Shown here one piece after another: positions 23,672-36,746 of a stretch of 64,000 bases of DNA (the stretch's first letter is position 1; each line of letters starts with the position of its first letter). Below the pieces are notes generated by a model. That model made no database searches, was not told the origin of the DNA, and saw nothing but the letters and a program-made list of their open reading frames with translations. The stretch comes from Thiosocius sp963736445 (lineage in GTDB: Bacteria > Pseudomonadota > Gammaproteobacteria > Chromatiales > Chromatiaceae). The stretch spans positions 1 through 64,000 of the forward strand of contig CAVTOY010000014.1 of the NCBI GenBank assembly GCA_963736445.1, given 5' to 3'. A program made the translations under genes and the position numbers.

Positions 23672-25941
23672 CAGACCTCCACGGGTGGCGGTGCCAGGAC
23701 CTCGCGATTGCCGCGCTCGTCGGCCGCGGTGACGATGCCGATGCGCTCCATCTCCTCGACCAGGCGGGCGGCGCGGTTGTAGCCGATCTTGAGCCGCCGC
23801 TGCACACCCGAGACAGAGGCGCGCCGCGATTCGGTCACGATCTTGACGGCCTCGTCGAACAGCGGATCCTGGTCCTCGGTCTCGACACCCGAGGCGTCAG
23901 CCGATAGACCGGGGATCGCCTCGGTTGGTTCCTGCAGGATCTCGTCCACATAATCCGGCGCGCCACTCTGCCGCAGATGGTTGACGACCCGGTGCACCTC
24001 GTGATCGTCGACGAAGGCCCCGTGGGTGCGCTGCGGGATGCTGGTGCCCGGCGGCAGATAGAGCATGTCGCCATGACCCAGCAAGGCCTCCGCCCCCATC
24101 TGGTCGAGGATGGTACGTGAATCGACGCGAGAGCTGACCTGAAACGCGATCCGGGTCGGGATGTTCGCCTTGATCAGGCCGGTAATGACATCGACCGACG
24201 GACGCTGAGTGGCCAGCAGCAGATGGACGCCGGCGGCACGCGCCTTCTGCGCCAGGCGGGCAATCAGCTCCTCCACCTTCTTGCCGACCACCATCATCAT
24301 GTCGGCAAACTCGTCGACCACGACCACGATATAGGGGATGGTCTGTAGGTCCGGGATCTCCGGCAGGTCGCCGGTGATCGGGTCCGGCTCGGGCTTGAAC
24401 AACGGGTCCTTGATCGGCTCGCCGGCCTTGATCGCCTCTTTGACCTTTTTGTTGAAGCCGGCGATGTTGCGCACGCCCAGCGCGGCCATCAGCCGATAAC
24501 GTCGCTCCATCTCGGCAACACACCAGCGCAGCGCATTGGCCGCCTCCTTCATGTCGGTGACCACCGGTGTCAGCAGATGGGGTATCCCCTCATAGACCGA
24601 CAGCTCGAGCATCTTGGGATCGATCATGATCATGCGGATCTCTTCCGCCGTCGCCTTGTACAGCAGACTGAGGATCATCGCGTTGACCGCAACGGACTTG
24701 CCGGAACCGGTCGTGCCGGCGATCAGCGCGTGCGGCATCTTGGCCAGGTCCGCCACCACCGGCTCACCGACGATATCTTTACCCAGGGCCAGCGTAAGCG
24801 GCGACTTGGAGCTGTCATAGGCCTCGGAGCGCAGGGTCTCGCTGAGGTACACCATCTCGCGATACTCGTTGGGGATCTCCAGGCCGATCACCGTCTTGCC
24901 CGGGATGACCTCCACCACGCGCACCGAGACCACGGAGAGCGCCCGCGCCAGGTCTTTCGACAGATTGGTGACCTTGTTGGCCTTGGTGCCGGGCGCGAGC
25001 TGCAGTTCGAACAGAGTCACGACCGGCCCCGGATGCACCGCGGTCACCTCTGCGATCACGCCGAAATCGGCCAGCTTTCGCTCGACCTGGCCGGACAGCG
25101 CCTGCAGGGCCTCGGTGGAGTATCCCTTGCCGCTCTGCTGGGGTGGATCGAGCAGACCCAGCGGTGGCAGCTCGGTATTGGGTTCGGGCTCGAGCAGGGT
25201 CATCTGCCTTTCCTTCTCGACCCGGACGCTGGTCTTGATGGTCGGCTCTTTTTTCTCGATCAGCGGTGGTGTCTTGTCGCGCAGGCGGACCTGTTCCTTC
25301 TTCATCACCTCCTGGCGTTCCTGCTTCATGCGGTTGGCATCGCGTCGCTCGGCCAGCTGACCCATCAGCATGCCCGCCTGACGCCAGGCGTTGAGCACGA
25401 AACCGCCCACGCCATCCATCACCGTCAACCAGGACACGCCGGTAAACAGCGTGAACCCGACCAGCAACAGGGCCAGCAGCAACAGGCTGGTGCCGGCCGA
25501 ATTCAGCACCGCCTGACCGGAACTGCTGATGATGTCGCCGGTGATGCCGCCCGGTCCCTCGGGGAGTTCGTCCGCCGCGCCGAAGTGCAGGGACGCCAGC
25601 GCGGTGGCGCTTAGCACGGTCAGCACAAAGCCCATCCAGCGCGCAATCCGCAGCAGGATGCTGTGGTGCTGTTCGTCGCGTTCGCGGAACATCAACCAGC
25701 CGACCCAGGCGATCATCAACGGAAATACGTAGGCGACCTTGCCGAACAGCAGGAACAGCACACTGGCCGACCAGGCACCGGCCACGCCGCCGGCGTTGTC
25801 CGCTTGCTGTTTGGCGCTCTCGAACACCCAGCTGGGATCGTCCGCCGAGTAAGAGAATAGCGCCATCAGAAAATAGGCCCCTATCGCCAGCAGCAATAGG
25901 AAGCCCCCCTCCTTGAGTCGTCTGCTCAGTGAGGCATGCAT
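23671..25941 (-). CDS. ftsK: DNA translocase FtsK
   Basis: About 756 residues. Four to five N-terminal membrane helices (to about residue 190) anchor it at the septum, a short linker follows, then the motor: Walker A GTTGSGKSVAVNAMILSLL, Walker B PYIVVVVDEFADMMMVVGKK, and a C-terminal gamma winged helix (VQRRLKIGYNRAARLVEEME) that reads KOPS sequences. It pumps DNA and activates XerCD at dif. ATG 25941 with GGTGG upstream is preferred to the TTG at 25962. Confidence 0.95.
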   Translation of the reverse strand: MHASLSRRLKEGGFLLLLAIGAYFLMALFSYSADDPSWVFESAKQQADNAGGVAGAWSASVLFLLFGKVAYVFPLMIAWVGWLMFRERDEQHHSILLRIARWMGFVLTVLSATALASLHFGAADELPEGPGGITGDIISSSGQAVLNSAGTSLLLLALLLVGFTLFTGVSWLTVMDGVGGFVLNAWRQAGMLMGQLAERRDANRMKQERQEVMKKEQVRLRDKTPPLIEKKEPTIKTSVRVEKERQMTLLEPEPNTELPPLGLLDPPQQSGKGYSTEALQALSGQVERKLADFGVIAEVTAVHPGPVVTLFELQLAPGTKANKVTNLSKDLARALSVVSVRVVEVIPGKTVIGLEIPNEYREMVYLSETLRSEAYDSSKSPLTLALGKDIVGEPVVADLAKMPHALIAGTTGSGKSVAVNAMILSLLYKATAEEIRMIMIDPKMLELSVYEGIPHLLTPVVTDMKEAANALRWCVAEMERRYRLMAALGVRNIAGFNKKVKEAIKAGEPIKDPLFKPEPDPITGDLPEIPDLQTIPYIVVVVDEFADMMMVVGKKVEELIARLAQKARAAGVHLLLATQRPSVDVITGLIKANIPTRIAFQVSSRVDSRTILDQMGAEALLGHGDMLYLPPGTSIPQRTHGAFVDDHEVHRVVNHLRQSGAPDYVDEILQEPTEAIPGLSADASGVETEDQDPLFDEAVKIVTESRRASVSGVQRRLKIGYNRAARLVEEMERIGIVTAADERGNREVLAPPPVEV

Positions 25942-26062
25942 GTCTATACCACCGAATAACAACTAGGAAACAGCAATTTATACCGCTTTCTGCAGGTAGT
26001 TTGAGAATTATTGCACAGGCCGACGAACAACGACAATCATCACGCACCCGATTTCCGGTGAT

Positions 26063-26145
26063 CCCGCATATGGCACGAAGGTTTCGGGAACCAGGCCGTG
26101 ATGGACCAAGCAGCTGTTTCGGTCCGCCTTGGTGCCATATGCGGG
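26063..26145. repeat. CCCGCAT-ended intergenic repeat, copy 1 (83 bp)
   Basis: CCCGCATATGGCACGAAGG at the left and CCTTGGTGCCATATGCGGG at the right form inverted ends of about 19 bp with one mismatch. The inner part, TTTCGGGAACCAGGCCGTGA, also occurs in the copies at 50008 and 57395. It begins directly at the ald stop codon (26146) on the minus strand and could act as its 3' hairpin. Confidence 0.85.
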
Positions 26146-27204
26146 TCAACGCAGCGCCGGATGCACCACCTGGCCGTCGGCAACATTGATGGCCTGCTGC
26201 AGACGGGCGTCTTCGCGCCAGTTCGGGTCCAACAGGGCGGTCAGGTAGGGCAGCATGGCCGCCGATAGCGCCTGGGTGGCGCTGCGCGGCACCGCGCCCG
26301 GCATATTGGTCACACAGAAATGCACCACCCCCTCGTCGACATAGGTTGGCGCGTCGTAGGTCGTCGGCCGCGTGGTCTCGATGCAGCCACCCTGATCGAC
26401 CGCGATATCGACGATCACGCTGCCCGGCTGCATCTGCGCGACCTGCGCCCGGCTGACCAGGCGCGGCGCGGCCGCCCCCGGCAACAATACCGCACCGATC
26501 AGCAGATCGGCGGCGACGACTGCATCCGCCAGGACGTCGGCGGTCGGTATTAGTGCAGTGATGTTCGGGGCCAGCTGATGCATGGCCTCGAGCTTGCGGG
26601 GATCTGTGTCGAACACCGTGACATTCGCGCCCATCGCGGCCGCCGCGCGCACGGACGCAGCCCCCGCGCTGCCGGCGCCCAGCACCACTACATTGCCGCG
26701 CGACACACTCGCCAGGCCGCCCAGTAGGATGCCCTTGCCGCCGTGCGGCGTATGCAGCAGGTGCGTACCCACCTGAACCGCAATGCGCCCGGCGATATCG
26801 CTCATCGGCGCCAGAATCGGCAGACGGCCATGATCCACCACGGTCTCGAAGGCCACTGCGGTCAGCCCGATAGCACACAGCCGCCGCGTGAGTTCCGGGG
26901 CGGCCGCCAGGTGCAGATAGCTGAACAGCAGATGGTCACTGCGCAGCCGGTCGATCTCGTCGCTGATCGGTTCTTTGACCTTGACCACCAGCTGTGCCCA
27001 GGCGTACAGCGCATCGGCATCGGGCAGCAGTTGCGCACCGACCGCCTGATAGGCGCTGTCCGGGTAACCGCTACCGCGCCCGGCGTCACACTGAATGGCG
27101 ACCTCGTTACCGCACCGGACGAGTTCGCCGACCGCGTCCGGCGTCAATGCGATACGACCCTCCAGGGGTTTGATCTCTTTTGGAACGCCAACCCGAAGAC
27201 TCAT
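26146..27204 (-). CDS. ald: Alanine dehydrogenase
   Basis: 352 residues. VGVPKEIKPLEGRIALTPD is the conserved start; VVKVKEPISDE contains the substrate lysine region; VVVLGAGSAGAASVRAAAAM is the NAD-binding Rossmann motif, and CVTNMPGAVPRSATQAL the late conserved loop. Converts alanine to pyruvate and ammonia with NAD+, reversibly. It is about 15 residues shorter than usual: after INVADGQVVHPALR the stop coincides with a repeat, so the tail may have been replaced. GGAGG precedes the ATG. Divergent from trxB. Confidence 0.93.
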   Translation of the reverse strand: MSLRVGVPKEIKPLEGRIALTPDAVGELVRCGNEVAIQCDAGRGSGYPDSAYQAVGAQLLPDADALYAWAQLVVKVKEPISDEIDRLRSDHLLFSYLHLAAAPELTRRLCAIGLTAVAFETVVDHGRLPILAPMSDIAGRIAVQVGTHLLHTPHGGKGILLGGLASVSRGNVVVLGAGSAGAASVRAAAAMGANVTVFDTDPRKLEAMHQLAPNITALIPTADVLADAVVAADLLIGAVLLPGAAAPRLVSRAQVAQMQPGSVIVDIAVDQGGCIETTRPTTYDAPTYVDEGVVHFCVTNMPGAVPRSATQALSAAMLPYLTALLDPNWREDARLQQAINVADGQVVHPALR

Positions 27205-27316
27205 GGTTTTACCTCCAGACCCGGTTGCCTATAGTATGGCGCGCCCAAACCCTGCGTCACCCCGCGCGACCCCTGGCAGCGGGCGCCGAGGTCATCTAAA
27301 AACAGGAGATTCCCGC

Positions 27317-28283
27317 ATGAGCGACGTCAAGCACTGCCGACTGCTGATCCTGGGATCCGGTCCAGCCGGTTATTCCGCTGCGGTCTACGCGGCCCGCGCC
27401 AACCTCAGCCCGGTCCTGGTCACCGGGATGGAACAGGGCGGACAGCTGATGACGACGACCGATGTCGATAACTGGCCCGGCGACAACGACGGCGTCCAGG
27501 GTCCCGACCTGATGACGCGCATGCAGGCACACGCCGAGCGTTTCGAGACCGAGATCATCTTCGACCATGTAATCTCGGTCGACCTCAGTCAGCGCCCGTT
27601 TGAGCTCCAGGGCGACAGCCAGCGCTACAGCTGCGACGCCCTGATCATCGCCACCGGCGCATCGGCGCAATACCTGGGCCTGCCCTCGGAAGAGGCCTTC
27701 AAGGGCAAGGGCGTGTCCGCGTGCGCGACCTGTGACGGTTTCTTTTATCGCAATCAGAAGGTAGCCGTGATCGGCGGCGGCAACACCGCGGTCGAAGAGG
27801 CGCTGTATCTGTCCAACATTGCCTCCGAGGTCACCCTGGTGCACCGCCGGGACGCATTGCGCGCCGAGAAGATGCTTCAGAAGCAGCTGTTCGACAAGGC
27901 CGAAAAGGGCAATGTGACGCATGGCCTGGAACAGTACGCTGGACGAAGTGCTCGGCGATGATAGCGGCGTGACGGGCATCCGCATCAAGAGCACCAAGGA
28001 CGACAGCAGCCGCGATATTGACGTCCACGGCCTGTTCATCGCCATCGGCCACAAGCCCAATACCGACATCTTCGAGGGCCAGCTCGACATGGCCGGCGGC
28101 TACATCAAGGTGAACAGCGGTACTGAGGGCAACGCGACCGCGACCTCGGTGGAGGGCGTGTACGCAGCCGGCGATGTCATGGACCATGTCTACCGCCAGG
28201 CTATCACCTCGGCCGGCAGCGGCTGCATGGCGGCGCTGGACGCCGAGAAATATCTCGACGCCCTCGAGAAGACCGGTAACTAG
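27317..28283 (+). CDS. trxB: Thioredoxin reductase, one frameshift
   Basis: FAD-binding ILGSGPAGYSAAVYAARANL, active site CATCDGFFY, NADPH-binding VAVIGGGNTAVEEALYL, then in another frame GLFIAIGHKPNTDIF and the terminal VYAAGDVMDHVYRQAITSAG. The frames join near 27920: NVT plus MAWNSTLDEVLG restores the exact length of the family. One extra base (a C) accounts for it; the total span is one base over a multiple of three. An essential-type gene with a single indel suggests sequence error. AGGAGA precedes the ATG. Confidence 0.92.
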
Positions 28284-28377
28284 CCCGTATTTCTCTGACT
28301 TCCTGCTGCGGTAACTGCGGTTTCCCCCTGCGTTTTCTACCCTTGACCGGCGTGGCGCCACGACCTAGCGTCGTGGC

Positions 28378-29547
28378 ATGACGACGTCGACCGTGCAGCA
28401 GTCGGGTTCACCCGTGCGCCTGAAGGTGATCGAGGATATCGCGGCCATCGATGCCGCTGCGTGGAACACGCTGGGTGCCGCAGACTACCCCTTTCTGCGC
28501 CACGAGTTCCTGGCCGCACTTGAGACGGAGGATTGTCTGGGTGAACGCTATGGCTGGCTGCCCCGGCATCTCACCCTATGGAATACCGAGGGGCGTCTGC
28601 TGGCGGCCGCCCCGCTGTATCTCAAGTTCAATTCCTACGGCGAGTTCGTTTTCGATTGGGCCTGGGCCGATGCCTATGAGCGCAGCGGTCTCTCGTACTA
28701 CCCGAAGCTGGTCGGCGCGTCGCCCTACACGCCGGCCACGGGACCCAAGCTGCTGTGCCACCCGGACGCGCCTGACAACGCCCGAGACCTGCTGATGGCC
28801 GCCGGCCTGGAGCTGGCGCGACAGACCGGCGTCTCGTCATTGCACTGGCTGTTCACGACACCGCTGGAGACCGCGGCCATGGAGCAAAAGGGCCTGCTGC
28901 GCCGCGTCGGCTGCCAGTTCCATTGGGAAAACCGGGGCTATGAAGACTTCGATGCCTTCCTGGCGACCCTGACCTCGGCCAAGCGCAAGAGCATTCGCAA
29001 GGAACGCCGCCGCGTCGCTGAGGCCGGCGTGGCCTTTCGTCTGCTCGACGGCAACAGCGCCAGCGCTGCCGACTGGGCGATCTTCCATGCGCTCTACGAG
29101 TCCACCTTTCATCGCCGCGGCGGTATCCCGACGCTGTCACTGGGGTTCTTCCAGGCGATCGCTCGGAGCATGCCCGAGGGCGTGCTGCTGGTGATGGCCG
29201 AGTCGGACGGCCGGCCGGTCGCCGCGGCCTTTTGCCTGGTCGGCACGGATACCCTGTACGGGCGCCACTGGGGGTGCAGCGAGCATTTCGACATGCTGCA
29301 TTTCGAGGCCTGCTACTACCAGGGGCTCGACTACTGCATCCGCCACGGCCTGGCGCGTTTCGAGCCGGGAGCCCAGGGCGAGCACAAGGTCGCACGCGGT
29401 TTCCTGCCGACCGAGACCCTGTCCGCGCATTGGCTGGCCGATGAAAGGTTCCGCGAGGCAATCGCAAAACACCTGGACTATGAACGCGCCGGCATGCATG
29501 AATACGTGCAAGAGATGCAAAGCCACAGCCCCTATCGGGCTAGATGA
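28378..29547 (+). CDS. COG3146-type acyltransferase (GNAT/FemAB-like)
   Basis: 389 residues of the family annotated as peptidoglycan-related N-acyltransferase (COG3146). WADAYERSGLSYYPKLVGAS and PYTPATGPKLL are typical, with SAKRKSIRKERRRVAEAGV in the middle and FEPGAQGEHKVARGFLPTET near the end. The substrate is not known. Followed one base later by aat, so they are probably co-transcribed. Confidence 0.82.
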   Translation: MTTSTVQQSGSPVRLKVIEDIAAIDAAAWNTLGAADYPFLRHEFLAALETEDCLGERYGWLPRHLTLWNTEGRLLAAAPLYLKFNSYGEFVFDWAWADAYERSGLSYYPKLVGASPYTPATGPKLLCHPDAPDNARDLLMAAGLELARQTGVSSLHWLFTTPLETAAMEQKGLLRRVGCQFHWENRGYEDFDAFLATLTSAKRKSIRKERRRVAEAGVAFRLLDGNSASAADWAIFHALYESTFHRRGGIPTLSLGFFQAIARSMPEGVLLVMAESDGRPVAAAFCLVGTDTLYGRHWGCSEHFDMLHFEACYYQGLDYCIRHGLARFEPGAQGEHKVARGFLPTETLSAHWLADERFREAIAKHLDYERAGMHEYVQEMQSHSPYRAR

Positions 29548-29548
29548 A

Positions 29549-30271
29549 GTGATCTTTGACCTCGACGGCACCCCTCCGGACATCGGTTTCCCCGATCCCC
29601 TGCTCGCCGAGACGGAGCCCAACGGCCTGCTCGCCGTCGGCGGCGATCTGTCGGAGACGCGCGTGCTCAGCGCCTACCGGCACGGCATCTTCCCCTGGTA
29701 CAGCGCCGGCCAGCCGATCCTGTGGTGGAGTCCGGCGCCACGCATGGTGCTCTACCCCGCCGATTTTCATGTGTCACGCAGCCTGCGCCGGTCCATGCGT
29801 CGGCGAGGCTTCGAATTGAGCGTCAATCAGGCCTTCGGCGGCGTGATTCGCGCCTGCGCCGCACCGCGCGACGGACAGCCGGGCAGCTGGCTGCTCGCGG
29901 AGATGATTGCGGCGTACGAGGTACTACACAGCAGCGGCCATGCGCACTCCATCGAGGTGTGGCTGAACGAGGAGCTCGTCGGCGGTCTGTACGGGATTGG
30001 GCTCGGCGAGGTGTTTTTCGGCGAATCGATGTTCAGTCGCCAGACGGACGCCTCCAAGGTTGCCATGGCCATGCTGGTGGAGATCGCCGAGGCGCTGCCG
30101 TTGCGCCTCATCGACTGTCAGATCTACACCGCTCACCTGGCGAGCCTCGGCGCGCGCGAGATCAGTCGTGCGCTGTTTCAGCAGACCCTCGAAGAGGCCC
30201 TCGAGCGTCCAACAACACCGCTCGGCGCCCTGCCACGCTGCCGGGCCGATGCACTGCGTTGGGCGGCATGA
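29549..30271 (+). CDS. aat: Leucyl/phenylalanyl-tRNA-protein transferase
   Basis: About 240 residues. FPDPLLAETEPNGLLAVGGD, YRHGIFPWYSAGQPILWWSP and GGLYGIGLGEVFFGESMFS are the family hallmarks. It transfers Leu or Phe from tRNA to N-terminal Lys or Arg, creating N-degrons read by ClpS. The frame is open further upstream, but a GTG at 29549, one base after the preceding stop, gives the usual N-terminus. The stop overlaps the ate start (ATGA). Confidence 0.95.
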   Translation: MIFDLDGTPPDIGFPDPLLAETEPNGLLAVGGDLSETRVLSAYRHGIFPWYSAGQPILWWSPAPRMVLYPADFHVSRSLRRSMRRRGFELSVNQAFGGVIRACAAPRDGQPGSWLLAEMIAAYEVLHSSGHAHSIEVWLNEELVGGLYGIGLGEVFFGESMFSRQTDASKVAMAMLVEIAEALPLRLIDCQIYTAHLASLGAREISRALFQQTLEEALERPTTPLGALPRCRADALRWAA

Positions 30272-30999
30272 ACCGTTCCACGCGACATCTGCCGCTGTAC
30301 CTTTCCGCGCCCCATCCCTGCAGTTATCTGCCCGACAGGCAGAGCAATACGCTGTTCGCCGATCCTGCGCAGCCGATGGACATGCGCACCTACGGCGAAC
30401 TCCTGCGCTATGGTTTTCGCCGCAGCGGCCGCGTGGTGTATGCGCCGCGCTGTGAGGACTGCAGTCAGTGCGTCTCAGTGCGCATTCCGGTCGACGCCTT
30501 CGCGCTGCGGCGTAAACACCGCCGGATACTGCGCAGCAACCACGACATCGCGCTGCACGAGCATTCCGCGAAGTTCAATCGTGCACACTATGACCTGTAC
30601 CAGGCCTACACGCGCGCACGCCACCAGGACGGCGACATGGCCAACGCCTCGCCGGCAGAGTACCTCGGGTTTCTGCGTGCCGACTGGTGCGACACCAGCT
30701 TCCTCGAATTTTCGCGGGAGGGCGAATTGGTGGCCGTTGCGGTCACCGATGTGCTGCCCGACGGACTGTCCGCGGTCTATACGTTCTTCGATCCCGACCT
30801 GGCGCAGCGCTCGCTCGGGACCTTCGCCATCCTCAGTCAGATCGACCTGGCGCGGCGCCGCGGACTGCCCTACCTGTATCTCGGCTACTGGGTACGCGAC
30901 AGTCGCAAGATGGCCTACAAGACCGAGTTTCGGCCGATAGAGCTTTGCTATGGCGGCAGATGGCGCCGACTTGGCCTGGACGATCCCCTACCCGACTGA
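30268..30999 (+). CDS. Arginyl/leucyl-tRNA-protein transferase (Bpt/Ate type)
   Basis: 243 residues. Starts MNRSTRHLPLYLSAPHPCSY; the cysteine set in APRCEDCSQCVSVRIPV and the motif YLYLGYWVRDSRKMAYK are typical of the bacterial transferase that adds Leu to N-terminal Asp or Glu. It overlaps aat by four bases. Together with clpS and clpA 700 bases or more downstream this makes a compact N-end-rule block. Confidence 0.93.
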   Translation: MNRSTRHLPLYLSAPHPCSYLPDRQSNTLFADPAQPMDMRTYGELLRYGFRRSGRVVYAPRCEDCSQCVSVRIPVDAFALRRKHRRILRSNHDIALHEHSAKFNRAHYDLYQAYTRARHQDGDMANASPAEYLGFLRADWCDTSFLEFSREGELVAVAVTDVLPDGLSAVYTFFDPDLAQRSLGTFAILSQIDLARRRGLPYLYLGYWVRDSRKMAYKTEFRPIELCYGGRWRRLGLDDPLPD

Positions 31000-31086
31000 A
31001 CGTTTCCAGCGCGCTGGCGCCTTTGCTATACTCCGGCGCCTCTTAAGCGCTGCGCTGGCAGCGCTGCGGTAATCTGGATGGGATGA

Positions 31087-31305
31087 ATGGCGAAAGAAGA
31101 CGTAATCGAAATGGATGGCACAGTGGTCGACACCCTGCCCAACACGATGTTTCGAGTGGAGCTGGAGAACGGTCACGTGGTGACCGCGCATATCTCCGGC
31201 AAGATGCGCAAACACTACATCCGCATACTGACCGGCGATAAGGTGAAAGTAGAACTCACTCCTTACGATCTTAGCAAAGGACGCATCGTCTACCGCGAGC
31301 GCTGA
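31087..31305 (+). CDS. infA: Translation initiation factor IF-1
   Basis: 72 residues, an S1/OB-fold protein of the exact expected size and sequence: MAKEDVIEMDGTVVDTLPNT, GHVVTAHISGKMRKHYIRIL and DLSKGRIVYRER. Binds the ribosomal A site during initiation. Neighbours ate upstream and clpA convergent downstream, as in many gammaproteobacteria. Confidence 0.98.
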   Translation: MAKEDVIEMDGTVVDTLPNTMFRVELENGHVVTAHISGKMRKHYIRILTGDKVKVELTPYDLSKGRIVYRER

Positions 31306-31367
31306 AATCCCCGGACGTCCCCGACCGATAACGTCATTACCTGCTGTTCGCTACGGCGCTGCGTGCG

Positions 31368-33629
<2,262 letters not shown>

Positions 33630-33701
33630 GCTCTCGCTTCCAGTTTACGGCTTACGTCTCACGCTCTGATCTTTAGACGGACCTGGGGTTCCCTCGCCCT
33701 G

Positions 33702-34026
33702 TCAGGCCTCCTCCAGCGTACACAGCAGGGGATGCTGGTTTGCCCGCGAGTGGTCGTTTACCTGTGCCACCTTCGACTCGGCGACGTCTTTCGAAAACAC
33801 CCCGCATACCCCCATCCCACGAGTGTGGACATGCAACATGACCTGAGTGGCCTTTTCCCGGTCCATTCCGAAGAAATGTTCCAAGACGTGCACGACGAAC
33901 TCCATAGGAGTGTAGTCATCGTTCAGCAGCAACACCTTGTAAAGCGGCGGGCGCTTCAGTTTGGGCTGCGCGCGCTCTACCGCGACGTCGCCATCCCCGC
34001 CTTTGTTTCTCGCTGTCCGTACTCAT
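33702..34026 (-). CDS. clpS: ClpS adaptor, one frameshift near the N-terminus
   Basis: The core, PPLYKVLLLNDDYTPMEFVV and HVLEHFFGMDREKATQVMLH, is the ClpS domain that binds N-degrons and hands them to ClpA. The frame is closed upstream by a stop, while ATG 34026 (MSTDSEKQ) lies in another frame. A single extra base near 33995 joins them as SEK-GGDGDVAVERAQPKLKRPP, giving about 107 residues, and the span is one over a multiple of three. 72 bases before clpA. Confidence 0.9.
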
Positions 34027-34334
34027 TTTTTACAGCCTACAGTCTAGTCCAACAGCCGTGCTGTTATTCCACCCCCGCGAAGTTTAGCAGTGGCCGCGCC
34101 TGCCTCCACCCGCTGTGGCCGCGCGGTAATCGGCGAGGCACGGATCTGAACACGACGCGGCACCGGTGGTGTGCAATTCCGCGCTGGACGCAGGACGAAA
34201 AGCACCAGCGCGAGGCAGGATAAGGTTGAATGCAATTCAACGAAATTGCTTTAGATTTAATCACTAACCTTTTGTTATTAAATTAATTTAAGCATTTGTT
34301 TATTGCCTTGAATAATAAACTACATTAAGTTTTG
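34027..34334. other. AT-rich intergenic region between clpS and csp
   Basis: Divergent region with no gene. The part from about 34220 is very AT-rich (TTTTGTTATTAAATTAATTT), which suits an upstream activating or bent-DNA element of the cold-shock promoter, but no specific site is recognised. The clpS promoter must lie here too. Confidence 0.45.
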
Positions 34335-34362
34335 TTGACCATTTTTCGTGTACCGATATACT
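34335..34362 (+). promoter_or_regulatory. Promoter of the cold-shock gene
   Basis: TTGACC (34335-34340), 16-base spacer, TATACT (34357-34362). Transcription from about 34369 would give a leader of roughly 100 bases before the csp start, in keeping with the long leaders of cold-shock mRNAs. Confidence 0.6.
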
Positions 34363-34471
34363 CAATTTTGGTGCAGATAAATCAATGCGTTGCTGGCCCT
34401 TGTCTCGATTGTGGCCACGCAACTCAAAAGCAAGCACCAAAAGTGGTAGAAAATTTGTTGGAGGAGTGCCT

Positions 34472-34687
34472 ATGGCCACCGGTATCGTTAAGTGGTTCAA
34501 CAACGCGAAGGGGTACGGCTTCGTAACCCCGGACGACGGCGAGCAAGACGTCTTCGTCCATTTTTCCGCAATCGAAATGGAAGGATACAGGACCCTCAAG
34601 GAAGGCCAGCGTGTCGAGTTCGAGGTCGAGCAGGGCCCGAAGGGACTGCACGCACAAAACCTGCATACCGCCGCAGCTGCCATGTAG
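34472..34687 (+). CDS. Cold-shock domain protein
   Basis: 71 residues: MATGIVKWFNNAKGYGFVTP contains RNP1 (KGYGFV), and DVFVHFSAIEMEGY contains RNP2 (VFVHF). CspD-like by position next to clpS/clpA, and by ending HTAAAAM. Single-stranded nucleic-acid binding, RNA chaperone or replication inhibitor in the CspD case. GGAGG lies eight bases before the ATG. Confidence 0.95.
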   Translation: MATGIVKWFNNAKGYGFVTPDDGEQDVFVHFSAIEMEGYRTLKEGQRVEFEVEQGPKGLHAQNLHTAAAAM

Positions 34688-34723
34688 GCAGTTGGATGCC
34701 GCCCAGCGGCGCGTGTGTAATGG

Positions 34724-34749
34724 GCCTGCCGGCTGGCAGGCTTTTTTTT
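34724..34749 (+). terminator. Rho-independent terminator after csp
   Basis: GCCTGCC, loop GGCT, GGCAGGC followed by eight T. It starts 37 bases after the csp stop. It lies just before the end of icd, which is convergent. Confidence 0.92.
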
Positions 34750-34756
34750 GCGTTGC

Positions 34757-36025
<1,269 letters not shown>

Positions 36026-36199
36026 AAATCGAAACCGTCCGCTGTGGGTCTGTGGAAAGTCTGGATTCTAGCACTGGCTGGGGACGGGATTCATTGCAGT
36101 CCGGCGAATGGTGAGAACTCAGACGCTCGGCCGACCCTGGGAGGGCCCGCCGGCACACCACCACGTCCCCGAAGATACGGAAGTTGATAGACTGCCGGC

Positions 36200-36646
36200 A
36201 TGCGTTGGGCCCCCTCTGTTACTGTTGCCGCCGTGATCCGCGAGCAGGATCGCTATCTGATGGTCGAGGAAAGACCCGAGGGCCATGCGGTCATCAACCA
36301 ACCGGCAGGCCACCTCGAGTTCGGCGAGAGCCTGCTGAATGCAGTGCAGCGCGAGGTGCGGGAGGAAACGGGGCGCCGATTCACGCCCACCGGGCTGATC
36401 GGCGTCTACCAATGGACGGTGCCTGACACCGCGCGTAGTTTCCTGCGTTTCTGCTTCTGCGGCAGCGTTAGCGCGCCATTGCCAGGCGCGGTGCTGGACC
36501 CAGAAATCCATGCGACCCACTGGCTGTCGGTCGACGAAATCGCAACCGGGACACTGCCGACCCGCAGCCCCCTGGTCCTGCGGTGTATCCACGACACGCT
36601 GCGACGACCGCCCCTAGGGCTGGATGTCCTGCATGCCCTGGCGTGA
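36200..36646 (+). CDS. nudJ: Nudix hydrolase NudJ
   Basis: 148 residues. The Nudix box GHLEFGESLLNAVQREVREETG spans about residues 37-58. NudJ removes phosphate from thiamine-pyrophosphate precursors and nucleoside di- and triphosphates. The place before mnmA and hflD is the standard one for nudJ. Ribosome-binding site is weak. Confidence 0.9.
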   Translation: MRWAPSVTVAAVIREQDRYLMVEERPEGHAVINQPAGHLEFGESLLNAVQREVREETGRRFTPTGLIGVYQWTVPDTARSFLRFCFCGSVSAPLPGAVLDPEIHATHWLSVDEIATGTLPTRSPLVLRCIHDTLRRPPLGLDVLHALA

Positions 36647-36746
36647 AGCCCCTGAACCTTGTGATGGTCGGTTATCTCTGTAGTCCCTGCTGCTTCCCCG
36701 GGCCGGTTGCTGAGGCTGCATCGGCGCACTCAGCGGTCGGGCCTTC

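Noticed and set aside
24815..26878. 687-codon minus-strand frame across ftsK and ald
   Set aside because: It is a second frame of two well-supported genes and has arginine/glycine-rich shadow composition.
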